From positions 1,761,454,772 to 1,761,518,771 of the forward strand of contig OY728165.1 in NCBI GenBank assembly GCA_963277665.1: a DNA stretch of 64,000 bases. Direction: 5' to 3'. The stretch comes from Viscum album. Its lineage: Eukaryota > Streptophyta > Magnoliopsida > Santalales > Viscaceae. The translations under genes and the position numbers were made by a program. Positions within the stretch are counted from its first letter, which is position 1. Every line of letters starts with the position of its first letter. This document shows, piece by piece, positions 62,601 to 64,000 of the stretch. The notes beneath the pieces were generated by a model. That model made no database searches and was not told the origin of the DNA. It saw nothing but the letters and a program-made list of their open reading frames with translations.

Positions 62601-63050
62601 TTGTTAACTCTCCTCAATTTATATTATGATATGGAACCATCTGCAGTATTATAAATTTATTATTACGGATCATCTAGTTTCTAATTCTATTTACACTCAC
62701 GGTGTGTGTAGTGGTAGACAAACCTTAATACATGAACATTTTCTCTTTATTATTGAATTGTCAATAATCAAATATCATTCAAGGTACCAAATATTATAGG
62801 TTAAAATTTAGGTAATTCCCCACGTATAAAAATCCATTTATCTATTATTATTATTCATTTCCTTTGAATGGGATTCTTGGATTAAATAATCATATATATA
62901 AGAAATCATTATGATGTTCAAATAAATGAAACTATCAGTGACCCATAGAAAGCTTACTGTGAGATAAAATAGAAATATAATAAATTAAAAACTATGAAAT
63001 ATGTGTATTTCAACTATATACCTACATTTTCATTATCCCTCATACTTACC
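59656..63050. other. AT-rich DNA, nothing recognised
   Basis: No LTR end, RT motif, tandem array or RNA gene could be supported. The 5' part of LINE-2, and possibly old DNA from the E5 insertion site, should lie here. A frame at 60226-60429 (minus) has no recognised content. Confidence 0.5.
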
Positions 63051-63059
63051 AAATGTGTC

Positions 63060-64000
63060 TATCAATACGTTATAATATAGTTTTTAATAGAGGGAGATGA
63101 ACATGAATATTAACATTTGTAAAAATTATTCCCAACCCAAAAATAATAATTTTTATTCAAATTTCACTATTATGGTGTTGAGATAAGTAGAATATGGACT
63201 TGGTATCATTAATTGGATTCTTCCATGTATTACTACGAACATTCCTACATAATATTTTGTAATTTGTGTTAATTAAATTTATTTAATTCTCCTTCCATCT
63301 AGGATCATATTCCATATGGACTATTCATTATTTTCTTTCACAATATAGATAGGAATTTTTATAGGAGAATAATTTATCCACCCCATTAGATTGTACTTTT
63401 TACATTGATACATCTTCATCATCTGTATCAATTAATGTATGTATGTACATCTAAAAAATTAGGATATTATCCAATATTATTGTATTATACAAGGGTGATT
63501 TTATAACAATTTGGTGGAAGAAACATTATATGTGGGATAATCAATATAAATTGGAATGATGATAGAATATATGTTGGCCTCAATTAATTTCTGTAACTCT
63601 TAGATTTTTTTTGTTTTGGTGTTTAAAATTATATAAAATCAATGTATAATTTTAATTTTTACGTTTTCGGTGTATTGTATCATGCATTCGGCTTTACCAA
63701 AAGATTTTAAGTGAGATTAAACGTTGTAATATATGTCTAAATGTTGATATTGAAGAAAATGTGTAAGGGGCCCTAGAGAGTTTTTTTAGAACTGTGATAT
63801 ACTCTACGGTATCTCTGTGGGCCTAAATTGGTGGTTTATGTATTCTAAGGGATTGGAGTAGACTATGTTGGTAGTTGATTCCATCTTATATTATGATATT
63901 GAGTAACTATTGGCATAGTGGTGTACTCTTAACCACAACTGTTTGATATATTATCTACCAAATGACATATAATACATTAAACATTAATCATATAGAACCT
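63060..64000 (+). pseudogene. LINE-2 reverse transcriptase remnant, running off the window
   Basis: In plus order: IVFNRGR (about 63075, the AFxxGRxxxDN block), SSMYYYEHSYIIFCN (about 63210-63260, the C-TT--YSVL-NG block), FNSPSI then GLFIIFF (about 63285-63340, the RGLRQGDP...LF block, shortened), YIKSMYNFNFYVF then CIMHSALPKDF (about 63625-63715, the LIKSV.QAIPTY.MS...LPK block), and REFF then SVGLNWWFMYSKGLE (about 63775-63858, the R-FLWG...V-W..C.PK.GGLG block). The motifs fall in L1 order on one strand, with frameshifts and stops. Confidence 0.68.

Noticed and set aside
62695..62740. A-box-like gtagtggtagaca as another SINE
   Set aside because: No B box or SINE body follows.
63912..63950. 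tRNA-like ggcatagtggtgtactctt
   Set aside because: The B-box position (gtttgatata) is too weak, and it lies in or next to LINE-2.

Overview
The window looks like intergenic DNA from a large plant nuclear genome. It is very AT-rich, I recognise no host gene, and almost all of it can be read as nested, decayed retrotransposons. No open frame longer than about 120 codons survives. Domains were therefore recognised by reading short conserved motifs through stop codons. All percentages and alignments are by eye.

Layout. (1) 1-7957, minus strand: E1, a non-autonomous Ty3/gypsy (Tekay-like) element with a 4.0 kb LTR, a 2.7 kb interior that codes only for gag, and the left LTR cut by the window edge. 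(2) 7958-13629: very AT-rich DNA holding a diverged LTR fragment (E4) of the same family. (3) 13630-14797, 27003-28450 and 38153 to about 44400, minus strand: E6, one Ty1/copia element broken into three pieces. (4) 14798-27002, plus strand: E3, an old full-length gypsy element with recognisable RT, RNase H and integrase and two LTRs of 3.6-3.9 kb, sitting between the copia RT and RNase H. (5) 28451-38152, plus strand: E2, a relative of E1 with 3.8-4.2 kb LTRs, a 1.7 kb interior and an exact AATAC target duplication. It lies between the end of the copia integrase and the copia RT. (6) About 44400-48460, minus: an L1-type LINE with endonuclease and RT remnants. (7) About 48550-59655, minus: E5, an old gypsy element with RT, RNase H, integrase and both LTRs. 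(8) 59656-63050: nothing recognised. (9) 63060-64000, plus: RT of a second LINE, running off the window.

How the parts fit. E1, E2, E3 and E4 belong to one long-LTR lineage. E1 and E2 share a downstream TATA box in a C-rich stretch, and E1, E2 and E3 share an initiator-Met-type primer site, although it is eroded in E2 and E3. E3 carries the polymerase genes that E1 and E2 lack, so elements like E3 are plausible helpers for E1 and E2. The transcribed part of the LTR holds repeats spaced about 190 bp apart. In E1 and E2 it is bounded by good splice donor and acceptor sequences, which suggests a 1.8-2.0 kb intron inside the LTR leader. E1 and E2 also both carry an antisense tRNA-derived SINE in their interior at a comparable position.

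LTR divergence by eye suggests an order: E6 is oldest in its locus, E3 inserted next (LTRs very diverged), then E2 (around 80% similar), and E1 is youngest (around 85-90%).
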